From: Alcaligenaceae bacterium
Lineage (GTDB): Bacteria; Pseudomonadota; Gammaproteobacteria; Burkholderiales; Burkholderiaceae_B
Direction of reading: 5' to 3'
Length of the DNA: 64,000 bases
NCBI GenBank assembly: GCA_013416405.1
Contig: JACCET010000001.1
Location: 186,001 to 250,000, forward strand
A model generated the notes under the pieces. It made no database searches, had not been told where the DNA came from, and worked only from the letters and a program-made list of their open reading frames with translations. A program made the translations under genes and the position numbers. Each line of letters begins with the position of its first letter. The first letter of the stretch is position 1. Of the stretch, positions 37,123 to 46,646 are shown piece by piece.

Positions 37123-38415
37123 ATGTCTGTCTCGCAACAGGTTTTTCTTCGTGATGCCATGCGCCGCCTGAATCTGACGCGTGATGTATTTGCTGGGCGT
37201 ATAGGGGTCAAGCGCCGCGCGCTCGATACCTGGCTCTTGCCGGAAGGCTCGCAGGAATTCAGAGCCATGCCGGAAGTCGTCAACCGCTTTGTTACCGAAA
37301 TCGTCGAAAACGAAGGTTTGTTGCAGAAATATGCGCAAAGCGCACAGACAGGCCCTTTGCGCAACCGCATAGCCGCTGAAGGCAAGCCGCAACTATTATC
37401 CGTGGATCAGTTCACCCGGGAATCTGTGGAAGAGTTCTTTCGTATCGCTGATCAAATGCAGCCTATTGCCAGGCGCCAGAAAGTGTCTCGGGTACTGGAA
37501 GGCGCGGTGTTGGGTAACCTGTTTTTCGAAGCTAGCACCCGTACACGAGTCAGCTTTGGCGCTGCTTTTTGTCGCTTGGGCGGTTCGGTATGCGACACCA
37601 CGGGCTTTACCTTTTCGTCCATGGCCAAGGGTGAATCCATTTACGACACCAGCCGTGTCATGAGTGGCTATGTTGATGCGATGGTAATTCGGCACCCCGA
37701 AAAAGGCTCGGTTGCCGAGTTTGCACGTGCCACGAATATTCCCGTGGTCAATGGCGGCGACGGCCCTGGCGAACACCCCAGTCAGGCTTTGCTGGATTTA
37801 TATACGATACTTACCGAGTTCTCACGGCTGGGCAAGCTGCTTGATGGAGCGCATATTGCCCTGGTAGGCGATCTGAAATATGGGCGTACGGTACATTCAC
37901 TGCTCAAGCTGTTGTCGCTGTATCGCGGCCTGAAGTTCACGCTGATTTCGCCTCGGGGCCTCGAGATGCCTGACTACATTCAGGATCAAGTCACTACGCG
38001 TGGACACGTCATCGAACAAACCAACTCACTTGAGCAAGGCTTGCCGGGCGCAGACGTCATTTATGCCACGCGTGTGCAAAAAGAGCGTTTTGCCGCCGAA
38101 GAACTCGAAGGCTATACCCCCGACTTCCAGGTCAACAAGGCGATCGTCGATCAGTGCTGCGGGCCGGATGTCATCGTCATGCACCCCTTGCCGCGCGATA
38201 GCCGCGAGGGCGCCAACGATCTTAGTGTTGATTTGAACCATGATCCGCGCCTGGCCATTTTCCGTCAGACAGACAACGGGATTCCGGTTCGTATGGCCAT
38301 TTTTGCCGTGCTGCTGGGCGTCGAGGGCCTGGTACAGCATTCGCTGCGCGATGTAACCTGGAGCCCGCCCACGCATATAGGCCCCGACGACAGCGTATTC
38401 CACGGCATGGATTAA
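37123..38415 (+). CDS. pyrB: Aspartate carbamoyltransferase with N-terminal helix-turn-helix-like domain
   Basis: Second step of pyrimidine synthesis: carbamoyl phosphate plus aspartate to carbamoyl aspartate. 430 residues against about 310 for E. coli PyrB. Residues 88-430 are the enzyme, with STRTR at 138-142, SMAKGES, HPSQALLDLYTI and HPLPR. Residues 1-85 are extra and helical; LTRDVFAGRIGVKRRALDTW (18-37) fits an XRE-like helix-turn-helix. ATG 37123 has AAAGG 7 bases upstream. A palindrome lies just before it. pyrI and pyrC are absent nearby. The fusion is seen; DNA binding is inferred. Confidence 0.9.
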   Translation: MSVSQQVFLRDAMRRLNLTRDVFAGRIGVKRRALDTWLLPEGSQEFRAMPEVVNRFVTEIVENEGLLQKYAQSAQTGPLRNRIAAEGKPQLLSVDQFTRESVEEFFRIADQMQPIARRQKVSRVLEGAVLGNLFFEASTRTRVSFGAAFCRLGGSVCDTTGFTFSSMAKGESIYDTSRVMSGYVDAMVIRHPEKGSVAEFARATNIPVVNGGDGPGEHPSQALLDLYTILTEFSRLGKLLDGAHIALVGDLKYGRTVHSLLKLLSLYRGLKFTLISPRGLEMPDYIQDQVTTRGHVIEQTNSLEQGLPGADVIYATRVQKERFAAEELEGYTPDFQVNKAIVDQCCGPDVIVMHPLPRDSREGANDLSVDLNHDPRLAIFRQTDNGIPVRMAIFAVLLGVEGLVQHSLRDVTWSPPTHIGPDDSVFHGMD

Positions 38416-38441
38416 CCGGGCGGTAGCACGGCGGATAGTGC

Positions 38442-39341
38442 TTAGGCCTTTTTCTCGCCACCCAGGGCATCGACCAGGCTGTCCATCAGCTTGGCGAGCT
38501 CACCCGTCATCAGTGTGAAATCCGAGTCGAATTGCTCGGCATCGTTATGTGCGGCGCTATTCTGGCCTTCTTTGAGCACATCCAGGGGATTGACGCGTTT
38601 GATGTCCAAACCCTCTGTCAGCACAAACGACACACGGTCGTTCCAGGTCAGGGCCAGCCGCGTACACTGTTTGCCGGCCTGAACGTGCTTGCGCACGTCG
38701 TCTATCTCTATGCTTTGGCGCACATAACGTACGGCGGCACCACTGTCGCTGGTGGAACGCAGTTCGGTGTCTTGGTCTACTGTAAAGCCCGAGGGGGGCT
38801 CATCGCTGATCAGCCAGTTGGTCATGGCCGAAGCAGGGGATTGCTCCACATGCAGGGGTGCGACCGGCAAGGAATCTATGGACTTGGCCAGCAGACCCAG
38901 CACTTCATCGCTCTTGGCTGCGGCAGCGGCATCAATAACCAGCCAGTGATTTTGCGTATCCAGCCAGACCCGTGTGTCGCGATATACGCTGAATGCCTTG
39001 GGCAGAAGCTCGTCGGTAACCTGTTCCTTGATTTCCTTCATTTGCTTGCGGCCAGGCTTAAAGCCCTGCTGCTCTTCAAGATCCTGGGCGCGAGCTTTGG
39101 CAAACTGATTGATTACGGTGGTGGGCAGGAGTTTTTTGTCAGCCCTGAGGGTGATCAGATACTGGCCATTTTGTGCATACACCAGGCCTGTATCCTCACG
39201 CGGGGCTATCCATCCCAGGCTTTGCATATCCCTGCTGCTACTGGGCTGGAAGGCATGCTTCTCGAGTGCGGCTTCCAGTGAGTCGGCGGTGCATGTCCAC
39301 AAGGGGGCAAGGCGAAATATCCTGAGATTCTTGAACCACAT
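38442..39341 (-). CDS. rdgC: Recombination-associated protein RdgC
   Basis: Ring-shaped dimeric DNA-binding protein that restrains RecA. 299 residues, starting [20 protein letters not shown] at ATG 39341; upstream in-frame codons to 39551 are unlike the family. [10 protein letters not shown] and the late [20 protein letters not shown] are typical. Convergent with pyrB, 26 bases apart, with no clear hairpin between. recA itself lies 4.6 kb away. Confidence 0.95.
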   Translation of the reverse strand: MWFKNLRIFRLAPLWTCTADSLEAALEKHAFQPSSSRDMQSLGWIAPREDTGLVYAQNGQYLITLRADKKLLPTTVINQFAKARAQDLEEQQGFKPGRKQMKEIKEQVTDELLPKAFSVYRDTRVWLDTQNHWLVIDAAAAAKSDEVLGLLAKSIDSLPVAPLHVEQSPASAMTNWLISDEPPSGFTVDQDTELRSTSDSGAAVRYVRQSIEIDDVRKHVQAGKQCTRLALTWNDRVSFVLTEGLDIKRVNPLDVLKEGQNSAAHNDAEQFDSDFTLMTGELAKLMDSLVDALGGEKKA

Positions 39342-39655
39342 ATGCTGATGTCTTCTTGATTGATATGCGCGCGGCCTGTCCGGTGAGGAATGGTATTGCG
39401 CTGCAAAAAATGAATGAGCGCTGATTGTAAGCCTATTTGCCGCGACAAAAAAAATGGCCCGGTGCCGTAGCGCCGAGCCCTTGAAAACACACCATGCTGC
39501 GCAAATAAAGCTCGCGGGGGGCGCAGCACAGGTGATAAAAAGAGCAGCCAATTACCGAGCCGGGGGATCAGACGCCCGATAATAAGAAACGCAAAACTCT
39601 TTCTATTTATATAGTTTACTGATGTAGTCTGACATTATCCTGAAGCGGGCTATGG
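39342..39655. other. rdgC-transporter intergenic region
   Basis: 314 bases. It holds the minus-strand terminator of the transporter gene at 39447-39480 and presumably the rdgC promoter; no gene, RNA or repeat was recognised in the rest. Confidence 0.6.
39447..39480 (-). terminator. Terminator after the MHS-family transporter gene
   Basis: On the minus strand GGCTCGGCGC pairs with GCACCGGGCC (one mismatch, one wobble) and is followed by ATTTTTTTT. It lies about 180 bases beyond the transporter stop. Confidence 0.75.
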
Positions 39656-41353
39656 TCAGGTGTTTATATCGTTGTCTTTGGTTTCTTTCACGAAAAATAT
39701 GCCGATAAACAAGGTGATGGAGGCAATAATGATGGGATACCAAAGGCCATGATAAATATTGCCCGTTGCGGCAACAACCGCAAAGGCCACGGGCGGTAAA
39801 AAGCCGCCAAACCAGCCGTTACCTATGTGGTAGGGCAAGCTCATCGACGTATACCGTATTCGTGTTGGAAACATTTCCACCAGCATGGCGGCAATGGGGC
39901 CATACACCATGGTGACCATGATCACCAGAAGCGTAAGCAGCAGCACTATCATGATGTAGTTGATTTCCGACGGATCGGCCTTAGCCGGATAGCCATGGGC
40001 GCGTATGGCATCGGTCAGGGTTTTTTTAAGTTCTTTGGAGCTTGCTGCAAAGCTGGCTCTGTTCAGGTGCTGGCCCTCGAAAGACAAGAACTCATCGTCG
40101 CCGATGCGTACCTTGGCCAGCGTGCCGGCGGGTGCCGCCTCGTTGGTGTAGTTGACTGAGTTGCTGGCCATGAAGGCTTTCAAAATATCGCAAGAGCTTT
40201 TGAACGAGGAAACGCCCACCGGGTTGAACTGGAATGAGCATGTGGCCGGATCGGCAACGACTGTGACCGGGGCCGTGGCCTGCGCCCTCTCCAGTGACGG
40301 ATTGGCAAAATGGGTCAAGCCCTTGAAGATGGGAAAGTAGGCGACGATGGCGATCAGGCATCCGGCCATGATGATGGGCTTGCGTCCGATCCGGTCCGAA
40401 AGTGCACCAAACACAACAAAGAACGGCGTGCCCAGCAGCAAGGCCATGGCCAGCATTACATTGGCGGTGTTGGGTTCTATCGACAAGGTCTTGGTCAGGA
40501 AGAATAAGGCATAGAACTGGCCCGTATACCAAATGACTGCTTGCCCGGCTGCCAGGCCAAACAAGGCCAGCAACACGATTTTAAGATTACTCCATTTGCC
40601 GAAAGAGTCTTTGATGGGTTGTTTTGACGAGGTGCCGTCTGCCTTTATTTTGCGAAAAACCGGTGACTCGTTTAAACGCATGCGTATCCACACCGAGATA
40701 CCCAGTAAAAGTGCGGAAATCAGGAATGGAATGCGCCAGCCCCAGTCCAGAAAAGCCTCTTCACCTAATGATTTGCGTATGCCCAATACCACCAGTAAAG
40801 ACAGAAATAGCCCCATGGTGGCCGTGGTCTGTATCCAACTGGTGTAGAAACCGCGACGGTGCTGGGGGGCATGTTCGGCCACATAGGTGGCGGCTCCGCC
40901 GTATTCGCCTCCGAGTGCCAAGCCTTGCAGCATGCGCAAGCCTATGAGTATGACCGGAGCAGCCATGCCTATGGACGAATAAGAGGGCAGGACGCCGACC
41001 AGAAAGGTGGACATGCCCATGATCAGAATCGTGATCAGAAAGGTATATTTGCGTCCTACCAGGTCGCCCAGGCGGCCAAACACCAGGGCGCCGAAGGGGC
41101 GTACGGCAAATCCGGCGGCAAAGGCCAGCAGCGCGAAAATAAAGCCGGCGGTGGGATTGACGCCCGAAAAGAAGTGGATGGCAATAATGGCCGCCAACGA
41201 GCCGTACAGATAGAAGTCATACCACTCGAACACGGTACCCAATGAAGACGCAAATATGACGCGCCGTTCTTCAGGGGTCATCGGCCGGTTAAGATCTGCC
41301 GGCATGCTATTGGACGCGGCACCCGGTTTGATGACCGTTGTCGTGCTATTCAT
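39656..41353 (-). CDS. MHS-family MFS transporter with large periplasmic insertion
   Basis: Metabolite:H+ symporter of the ProP/KgtP/CitA type, 565 residues. MHS motifs: SSLGTVFEWYDFYLYG at the first helix, RPFGALVFGRLGDLVGRKY in loop 2-3 and LQGLALGGEYGGAATYVAEH. After TM8, residues about 355-470 form an extra domain with two Cys (ATCSFQFNPV, SSCDILK), likely disulfide-linked in the periplasm. Substrate probably a carboxylic acid or betaine; a TctDE-like pair directly upstream on the same strand suggests a carboxylate. Confidence 0.9.
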   Translation of the reverse strand: MNSTTTVIKPGAASNSMPADLNRPMTPEERRVIFASSLGTVFEWYDFYLYGSLAAIIAIHFFSGVNPTAGFIFALLAFAAGFAVRPFGALVFGRLGDLVGRKYTFLITILIMGMSTFLVGVLPSYSSIGMAAPVILIGLRMLQGLALGGEYGGAATYVAEHAPQHRRGFYTSWIQTTATMGLFLSLLVVLGIRKSLGEEAFLDWGWRIPFLISALLLGISVWIRMRLNESPVFRKIKADGTSSKQPIKDSFGKWSNLKIVLLALFGLAAGQAVIWYTGQFYALFFLTKTLSIEPNTANVMLAMALLLGTPFFVVFGALSDRIGRKPIIMAGCLIAIVAYFPIFKGLTHFANPSLERAQATAPVTVVADPATCSFQFNPVGVSSFKSSCDILKAFMASNSVNYTNEAAPAGTLAKVRIGDDEFLSFEGQHLNRASFAASSKELKKTLTDAIRAHGYPAKADPSEINYIMIVLLLTLLVIMVTMVYGPIAAMLVEMFPTRIRYTSMSLPYHIGNGWFGGFLPPVAFAVVAATGNIYHGLWYPIIIASITLFIGIFFVKETKDNDINT

Positions 41354-41448
41354 CTAATTGCTCCGTCTCGGATGCTGGGCATCAGAACTGTTTCTCCTGG
41401 CATTTTCCGCCAGCGTGTTCCTGAACATTAAAGTGGCATGCTGACGTC

Positions 41449-41470
41449 AAACTGACAAAATCCTCAGTTT
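41449..41470. promoter_or_regulatory. Inverted repeat upstream of the transporter gene
   Basis: AAACTGA (41449-41455) and TCAGTTT (41464-41470) with an 8-base spacer, 96 bases before the transporter start, within the 148-base gap after the kinase gene. A possible site for the response regulator. Confidence 0.35.
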
Positions 41471-41501
41471 GCACTTTCGTAGTACAGAAAGGCCCCGGTA
41501 T

Positions 41502-43001
41502 TCAAGCAGGCTGGTCATGCGGGATACGGCTGAAGGTGATGCGCAAACAGGTGCCACCAGCCAGGCCGTTGCGCCTTCCGCCAGGCATAAAGGTAATGCT
41601 GCCGCCGTGATGCTCGGCAATTTCCTTGACGATGGACAGGCCCAATCCGCTGCCATCTGCCTGACTGCCCAGCACGCGGAAAAATCTATCAAATACATGC
41701 TCGCGGTCTTGTTCTGAAATGCCAGGGCCTGAATCGTCGACTTCCAGGTAGGCCGAGAATGCGTCGGCGCCGACACGTACGGTGATCCATCCGGATGGGG
41801 GGGTGTATAGCACCGCATTTTCGATCAGGTTGTTAAGCAGCTCAGCCAGCATCATGCGATCACCGGCAATGCAGGCGGGTTGCGCAGCGGGCTCCAGTCC
41901 CAGGTCGATTTTTTTTGCCAGAGCCGCCTCTACCCACAGAGAGGTCTGAGTCCGGGCCAGTTCATTCAGATCAATGGAGTCAGAGGCGATCAAGTGGGGA
42001 TTTTCCACACTTTCTGCCTTGGCTAGCGTCAGCAACTGATTGACCAGACGCGTGGCCCGTTCCGAACCCAGCACCATTTGCTCCAGGCTGGCGTTGCGCT
42101 TGTCGGGACTTTGTTCGCGCAAGGCCAATTCGGCCTGCGTTCGCATGCCGGCAAGCGGTGTTTTCAGCTGGTGTGCGGCATTGGCCACAAATCGCCGCTG
42201 TGTCTCGTGGGTGGCTGCTAGACGCTGTAGCAGGCTGTTCATGGCTGCGACCAATGGCACGATTTCTGCTGGTGCCAGGTCTGCACTGATGGGAGACATA
42301 TCGTTGGCGCGTCGCGCGCGTATTCGTTCTTGCAACAGGCTGAGCGGTTCCAGGCCCTGGGTCAGCCCCAGGCCGGCCAGCAAGGCGGCCAGCGGCAGCA
42401 CTATCAGTTGCGGGGTGAGCATGCCAGTCAGGATTTCTTGCTGCAAGGTGGCGCGCATCTCGTTGGATTGCGAAACGACCGCCAGGAAAGGCCGTCCATC
42501 CAGATCTTGCCCACCCCAAATATAGGCCACACGTATGCTCTGGTTGTTGGAGGTTTCATTACGCAGGCGTAGCTTGTCTTCTTCGTAGGCCCAGTTTTCG
42601 GGCAGGGGTATATGGGTATCGCCGGCCACCGAGTTGCTGTTGGCGTCGCGGATTTCCCAATGCGTCATGCTGGTGGTGTCGCCTTGCATGATGGTGATGG
42701 CTGAAGGGCTGAGCTGTATGCCGTTCATGATGCTTTGCTGTTCCACCTCGTGCTTGAGCAGGCGCAGGTGGTCGGCCAGTGTGCGGTCGTAAGGGGCGTT
42801 GGCGATATTCTGGGCGATGAAGTAGGTGATGACCAGGCCCACGCTCCAGAGCAGAAACAGGGGGCCGAACATCCAGATCATGATCTTGTTCAGCAGGGCG
42901 CCGTGGCTTTTCTTGCGCCGGAACAAACCGAAAAACCACGTTTGGCTGACCGATTCCGTGTCGGTGCGGGTGTCTTTCAGAACTTGCGGGTCGATCAGCA
43001 T
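41502..43001 (-). CDS. Sensor histidine kinase, TctE/QseC-like
   Basis: Membrane sensor kinase, 499 residues. A 40-residue cytoplasmic N-terminus, TM1 at 42-62, periplasmic part 63-195 (2CSK-type), TM2 at 197-214, HAMP-like linker, H box FVANAAHQLKTPL with His277, N box LLNNLIENAVLYTP, G1 DSGPGI and G2 GLGLSIVKEI. ATG 43001 lies 35 bases after the regulator stop. TctE homologues sense tricarboxylates; the neighbouring MHS transporter is the likely target gene. Confidence 0.92.
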   Translation of the reverse strand: MLIDPQVLKDTRTDTESVSQTWFFGLFRRKKSHGALLNKIMIWMFGPLFLLWSVGLVITYFIAQNIANAPYDRTLADHLRLLKHEVEQQSIMNGIQLSPSAITIMQGDTTSMTHWEIRDANSNSVAGDTHIPLPENWAYEEDKLRLRNETSNNQSIRVAYIWGGQDLDGRPFLAVVSQSNEMRATLQQEILTGMLTPQLIVLPLAALLAGLGLTQGLEPLSLLQERIRARRANDMSPISADLAPAEIVPLVAAMNSLLQRLAATHETQRRFVANAAHQLKTPLAGMRTQAELALREQSPDKRNASLEQMVLGSERATRLVNQLLTLAKAESVENPHLIASDSIDLNELARTQTSLWVEAALAKKIDLGLEPAAQPACIAGDRMMLAELLNNLIENAVLYTPPSGWITVRVGADAFSAYLEVDDSGPGISEQDREHVFDRFFRVLGSQADGSGLGLSIVKEIAEHHGGSITFMPGGRRNGLAGGTCLRITFSRIPHDQPA

Positions 43002-43036
43002 TCAGATACGACTGGTTGTGCTGGCCGCCTGGCGCT

Positions 43037-43726
43037 TCATGCGGCCAGCGTGTCGCTGTGGTTTTCGGGCTCGAGGCAGTATCCCAGGCCGCGAACGGTG
43101 ACGATCCTGGCCCCGCTGGGTTCAATTTTCTTGCGTAGCCTGTGGATATAGACTTCGATGGCGTTTGGAGTGACTTCTTCTCCCCATTGGCATAGAAGAT
43201 CGACGAGCTGATTCTTGCTGATCATGCGTCCGCAACGTGAAAGAAATATTTCCAGCAGGCTGGTTTCCCTTGCGGAAAGCTCTAGGGGCTGGTCGTTAAT
43301 GTGTGCTATGCGGCCGTTCAGATCAAAGCTAAGGTTTTTATACCGCATTACGGTGGTACTGGTGCCGGCGCTGCGGCGGGTCAGGGCACGTACGCGGGCT
43401 TCGAGTTCGGTTAGGGCAAAAGGCTTGGCCATGTAGTCGTCTGCGCCCAGATCCAGTCCCTTTACACGCTGCTCTACGGTGTCGGCGGCCGTAAGAATAA
43501 GCACCGGCAAAGGTGTTTGGCGTTGCCGTAGCAGGCGCAACACAGACAGACCATGCATTTGGGGCAGGTCAAGGTCGAGTATGAGCAGGTCAAAACTTTG
43601 AAGCTTCAGTGCGGAATCGGCGCTGGAACCATCATTGACGACATCGACGACATAGCCTTCATATCGTAGTGAACGAGAAAGCCCATCGGCAAGAATACTG
43701 TCGTCCTCGGCAATTAAAATACGCAT
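43037..43726 (-). CDS. OmpR-family response regulator, TctD/QseB-like
   Basis: 229 residues: receiver domain with acidic pocket D8-D9, phospho-acceptor D51 in LLILDLDLPQMHG, Thr in LILTAAD and Lys in DDYMAKPF, then an OmpR winged helix ending VYIHRLRKKIEPSGARIVTV and RGLGYCLE. First gene of a regulator-kinase pair; the order regulator, kinase, transporter on one strand suggests a single regulatory unit. Confidence 0.94.
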   Translation of the reverse strand: MRILIAEDDSILADGLSRSLRYEGYVVDVVNDGSSADSALKLQSFDLLILDLDLPQMHGLSVLRLLRQRQTPLPVLILTAADTVEQRVKGLDLGADDYMAKPFALTELEARVRALTRRSAGTSTTVMRYKNLSFDLNGRIAHINDQPLELSARETSLLEIFLSRCGRMISKNQLVDLLCQWGEEVTPNAIEVYIHRLRKKIEPSGARIVTVRGLGYCLEPENHSDTLAA

Positions 43727-43824
43727 GGCTGATAGGGTTGACCCGGTAACTAGGCAGGAAAACCCATTTTGGCACCATGGCCGCCACCTGGATAGTCAGG
43801 GTTAACGATGAAGATTCTGGATAT

Positions 43825-43846
43825 CTGTATATTTATACAGTATAAT
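43825..43846 (+). promoter_or_regulatory. LexA box and -10 of recA
   Basis: CTGTATATTTATACAG at 43825-43840 is an exact CTGT-N8-ACAG LexA (SOS) box. It is followed without a gap by a perfect -10, TATAAT, at 43841-43846, so LexA would cover the promoter spacer. Confidence 0.92.
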
Positions 43847-43970
43847 TTGATGCAATAATCTAAGTGTGCTGGCTGCGTTACCGCAACCAGCATATCCAAT
43901 AATTCGTTAGCAAGGGCGGGTCGCCACAGTCACTCGCCTTATTACTCAGTTTTCCAGTCAAGGACCCTAC

Positions 43971-45038
43971 ATGGACGACAAAAACAGCAAAGCCGCCGGC
44001 GAGCGCAGCAAGGCATTGGCCGCCGCCTTGTCCCAAATTGAGAAGCAATTTGGCAAGGGCTCGGTCATGCGCTATGGCGACGACACTGTCGAACACGACA
44101 TACAAGTTGTGTCCACCGGCTCGCTGGGGTTGGATATTGCCCTGGGCGTTGGTGGCTTGCCTCGCGGGCGTGTCATTGAAGTGTATGGCCCTGAGTCATC
44201 AGGTAAAACCACCCTGACCTTGCAAGTCATTGCTGAAATGCAAAAAATCGGCGGCACCTGCGCCTTCATCGATGCCGAGCATGCCCTCGATGTCCAGTAT
44301 GCGTCCAAACTGGGCGTCAATCTGGCCGACCTGCTTATTTCGCAACCCGATACCGGCGAGCAGGCACTTGAAATCACCGATGCACTGGTCCGTTCGGGCT
44401 CGGTCGATCTCATCGTCATTGACTCCGTCGCTGCACTGGTGCCCAAGGCCGAAATCGAAGGCGATATGGGCGATTCCCTGCCAGGCCTGCAGGCCCGCCT
44501 CATGAGCCAGGCCTTGCGTAAGCTTACAGCCAGCATCAAGCGTGCCAACTGCATGGTCATCTTCATCAACCAAATTCGCATGAAAATTGGCGTTATGTTC
44601 GGCAATCCCGAAACCACCACAGGCGGCAACGCGCTTAAGTTTTATTCGTCTGTGCGTCTCGATATCCGTCGCATCGGTGCCATCAAAAAAGGCGACGAAA
44701 TCGTCGGCAATGAAACGCGCGTCAAGGTTGTCAAGAACAAGATTGCACCGCCATTCAAGCAAGCCGAATTCGACATCATGTACGGCGCTGGCATCTCGCG
44801 CGAAGGCGAAATCATCGACCTGGGCGTGCAGGCCGGTATAGTCGACAAGGCAGGCGCCTGGTTCAGCTATAGCGGCACACGCATAGGCCAGGGTAAAGAC
44901 AATTCCCGCGAATACCTGAAAGAACATCCCGAAATGGCTTTCGAAATCGAAAACCGTGTACGTGAACAAATGGGTGTGGTTGCGCAGGTGGCGGCAAATC
45001 CCGTGGCCCAGCTTCAGGCCGACGACGCCGCCGAATAG
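43971..45038 (+). CDS. recA: Recombinase RecA
   Basis: DNA strand-exchange protein and LexA co-protease, 355 residues. Walker [26 protein letters not shown], Walker [20 protein letters not shown], the L2 region [20 protein letters not shown] and the acidic C-terminus are all intact. The SOS-type promoter lies about 130 bases upstream. recX follows after 51 bases. Confidence 0.99.
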   Translation: MDDKNSKAAGERSKALAAALSQIEKQFGKGSVMRYGDDTVEHDIQVVSTGSLGLDIALGVGGLPRGRVIEVYGPESSGKTTLTLQVIAEMQKIGGTCAFIDAEHALDVQYASKLGVNLADLLISQPDTGEQALEITDALVRSGSVDLIVIDSVAALVPKAEIEGDMGDSLPGLQARLMSQALRKLTASIKRANCMVIFINQIRMKIGVMFGNPETTTGGNALKFYSSVRLDIRRIGAIKKGDEIVGNETRVKVVKNKIAPPFKQAEFDIMYGAGISREGEIIDLGVQAGIVDKAGAWFSYSGTRIGQGKDNSREYLKEHPEMAFEIENRVREQMGVVAQVAANPVAQLQADDAAE

Positions 45039-45089
45039 ATCAGGCCGGGTACTTGGTGGTGCCCGACTGGCCATAAGTAAAAGGGCGCC

Positions 45090-45602
45090 ATGTCTTCAAA
45101 CGACGATTTCGAAACTATGTCGCCAGCCGGCGATATAACCGGCGTGCCCAAAAAGACAGGGCCTACTCTAAAGGCTCGCGCCATAGGCTATTTGTCACGG
45201 CGCGAGCATTCCCGCCAGGAACTTGGCCGCAAACTTGCGCCATATGCCCAAGACGCTAACGAAATCGAACCCTTGCTCGATCAACTCGAAGGCGAAAACT
45301 GGCTCTCCAACGAACGTTTTGCCCATAGTCTGCTGAACCGGCGCGCGTCGCGTCAGGGTGCCAGCCGTATACTGAATGAGCTCAGGCAGCATGGCGTCAA
45401 CGACGCCGCCATCGCCGAAGCGGGCCGGCAACTGCACACTACAGAACTCGAACGTGCCCGTGCCGTATGGGAAAAAAAATTCGGCCAGCTTCCATCGAAC
45501 GCCAAAGAATACGCCCGGCAATATCGGTTTTTGGCCTCAAGGGGCTTTGCCGCCGAATCCCTGCGGCGCATATTGGGCAACATCCCCTACGATGCCGATT
45601 AA
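45090..45602 (+). CDS. recX: RecA regulator RecX
   Basis: 170-residue helical protein that caps and disassembles RecA filaments. Family pattern: LKARAIGYLSRREHSRQELG near the start, ENWLSNERFAHSLLNRRASR and GFAAESLRRILG at the end. AAAGGG precedes ATG 45090. The position after recA is the classic recAX arrangement. Convergent with the metR gene, six bases apart. Confidence 0.95.
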   Translation: MSSNDDFETMSPAGDITGVPKKTGPTLKARAIGYLSRREHSRQELGRKLAPYAQDANEIEPLLDQLEGENWLSNERFAHSLLNRRASRQGASRILNELRQHGVNDAAIAEAGRQLHTTELERARAVWEKKFGQLPSNAKEYARQYRFLASRGFAAESLRRILGNIPYDAD

Positions 45603-45608
45603 TCGACA

Positions 45609-46526
45609 TCAGCGTACCGTCTTTATGCCCGTCAGAGTCTTGAAGCAAGTGTCGCGTGCCTGTTGTACAAAAGCCTGCAGATAATCCGCCTCAAGGTCTT
45701 CCGAGCGCACTGCTGCATACAGGGTGCACCATACACCCTGTTCGCCCAGATGGCAGATGTGCAACCAGCCCTGGTTCAGATATTCCGTCAGGGCCCAATT
45801 GGGCAAGGCTGCCACGCCTCGTTGGCTGGCGACCAGTTGCGCAATGATGGGCGTAAGCTCGGCTCGGCGTATTGCGGCTGGTTCGACATCGGCCGGATCC
45901 AGAAAGGCGGTGAATACATCCAGCCGCTGGCGTTCCACCGGATACGTTATAAGCACCTGCTCGGCCAACTGTTCAGGTTCTATGTATTTATGCTGGGCCA
46001 GCGGGTTGGCGGCAGCCACGGCCAGCACTACTTCATAGCGAAACAGCGGCATGTATTCGACCGCATCCATCGCTTGCGGGTCAGACGTAATCACCACATC
46101 CAGATCGCCACGTAGCAGCGCGGGCAGGGGGGCGAATGAAAAGGCGGCCGACAGATCCAGTTCAACATCGGGCCAGCCGCGCCGAAAGCTGTCTAGTGCA
46201 GGCATCAGCCATTGGAAGCACGAGTGGCATTCTATGGCCAGGTGCAGACGGCCGGTACGGCCGGCGGCAAGCCGCTGCAGGTCGCGCTCGGTTGCCTTGA
46301 GCTGTGGCAGCACCACATCGGCTAATGCCACGATGCGCAGACCCGCAGTCGTCATTCGGGCTGGCCGTGTACGGCGATTCAGCAGTGGTGTTTTCAGACG
46401 TACTTCCAGGTCACGTAATTGATGCGACAGGGCCGATTGCGTCACATGCAATCTTTCGGCGGCTTCTTGCAGGCTACCTGCATCGCGTATGGCGCTTAAG
46501 GTTTCCAGATGGCGTATTTCCAGCAT
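45609..46526 (-). CDS. metR: LysR-family regulator MetR
   Basis: Activator of methionine genes that uses homocysteine as co-inducer in enterics. 305 residues, MLEIRHLETLSAIRDAGSLQ, helix-turn-helix AAERLHVTQSALSHQLRDLE, then a LysR effector domain. A GTG directly before ATG 46526 could also start it. Divergent from metE, with a consensus MetR site in the shared promoter region. Confidence 0.94.
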   Translation of the reverse strand: MLEIRHLETLSAIRDAGSLQEAAERLHVTQSALSHQLRDLEVRLKTPLLNRRTRPARMTTAGLRIVALADVVLPQLKATERDLQRLAAGRTGRLHLAIECHSCFQWLMPALDSFRRGWPDVELDLSAAFSFAPLPALLRGDLDVVITSDPQAMDAVEYMPLFRYEVVLAVAAANPLAQHKYIEPEQLAEQVLITYPVERQRLDVFTAFLDPADVEPAAIRRAELTPIIAQLVASQRGVAALPNWALTEYLNQGWLHICHLGEQGVWCTLYAAVRSEDLEADYLQAFVQQARDTCFKTLTGIKTVR

Positions 46527-46541
46527 CACATAACCTTTAAA

Positions 46542-46554
46542 TGAATAATATTCA
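46542..46554. promoter_or_regulatory. MetR binding site between metR and metE
   Basis: TGAATAATATTCA matches TGAAnnnnnTTCA exactly and is a full palindrome. It is 15 bases from metR and 92 from metE, so it can serve autoregulation of metR and activation of metE. Confidence 0.8.
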
Positions 46555-46646
46555 TATTAAATATGTTGTATTTGATTTTGTCTCAATCAATTGTAGAGGC
46601 ACAATAGCCTTCAAGACAAATTTAATTCATTCATTGGTGTATCAAA

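Noticed and set aside
38532-39281. Plus-strand frame of 249 codons opposite rdgC
   Set aside because: rdgC is unmistakable on the minus strand; this frame has no ribosome-binding site or domain.
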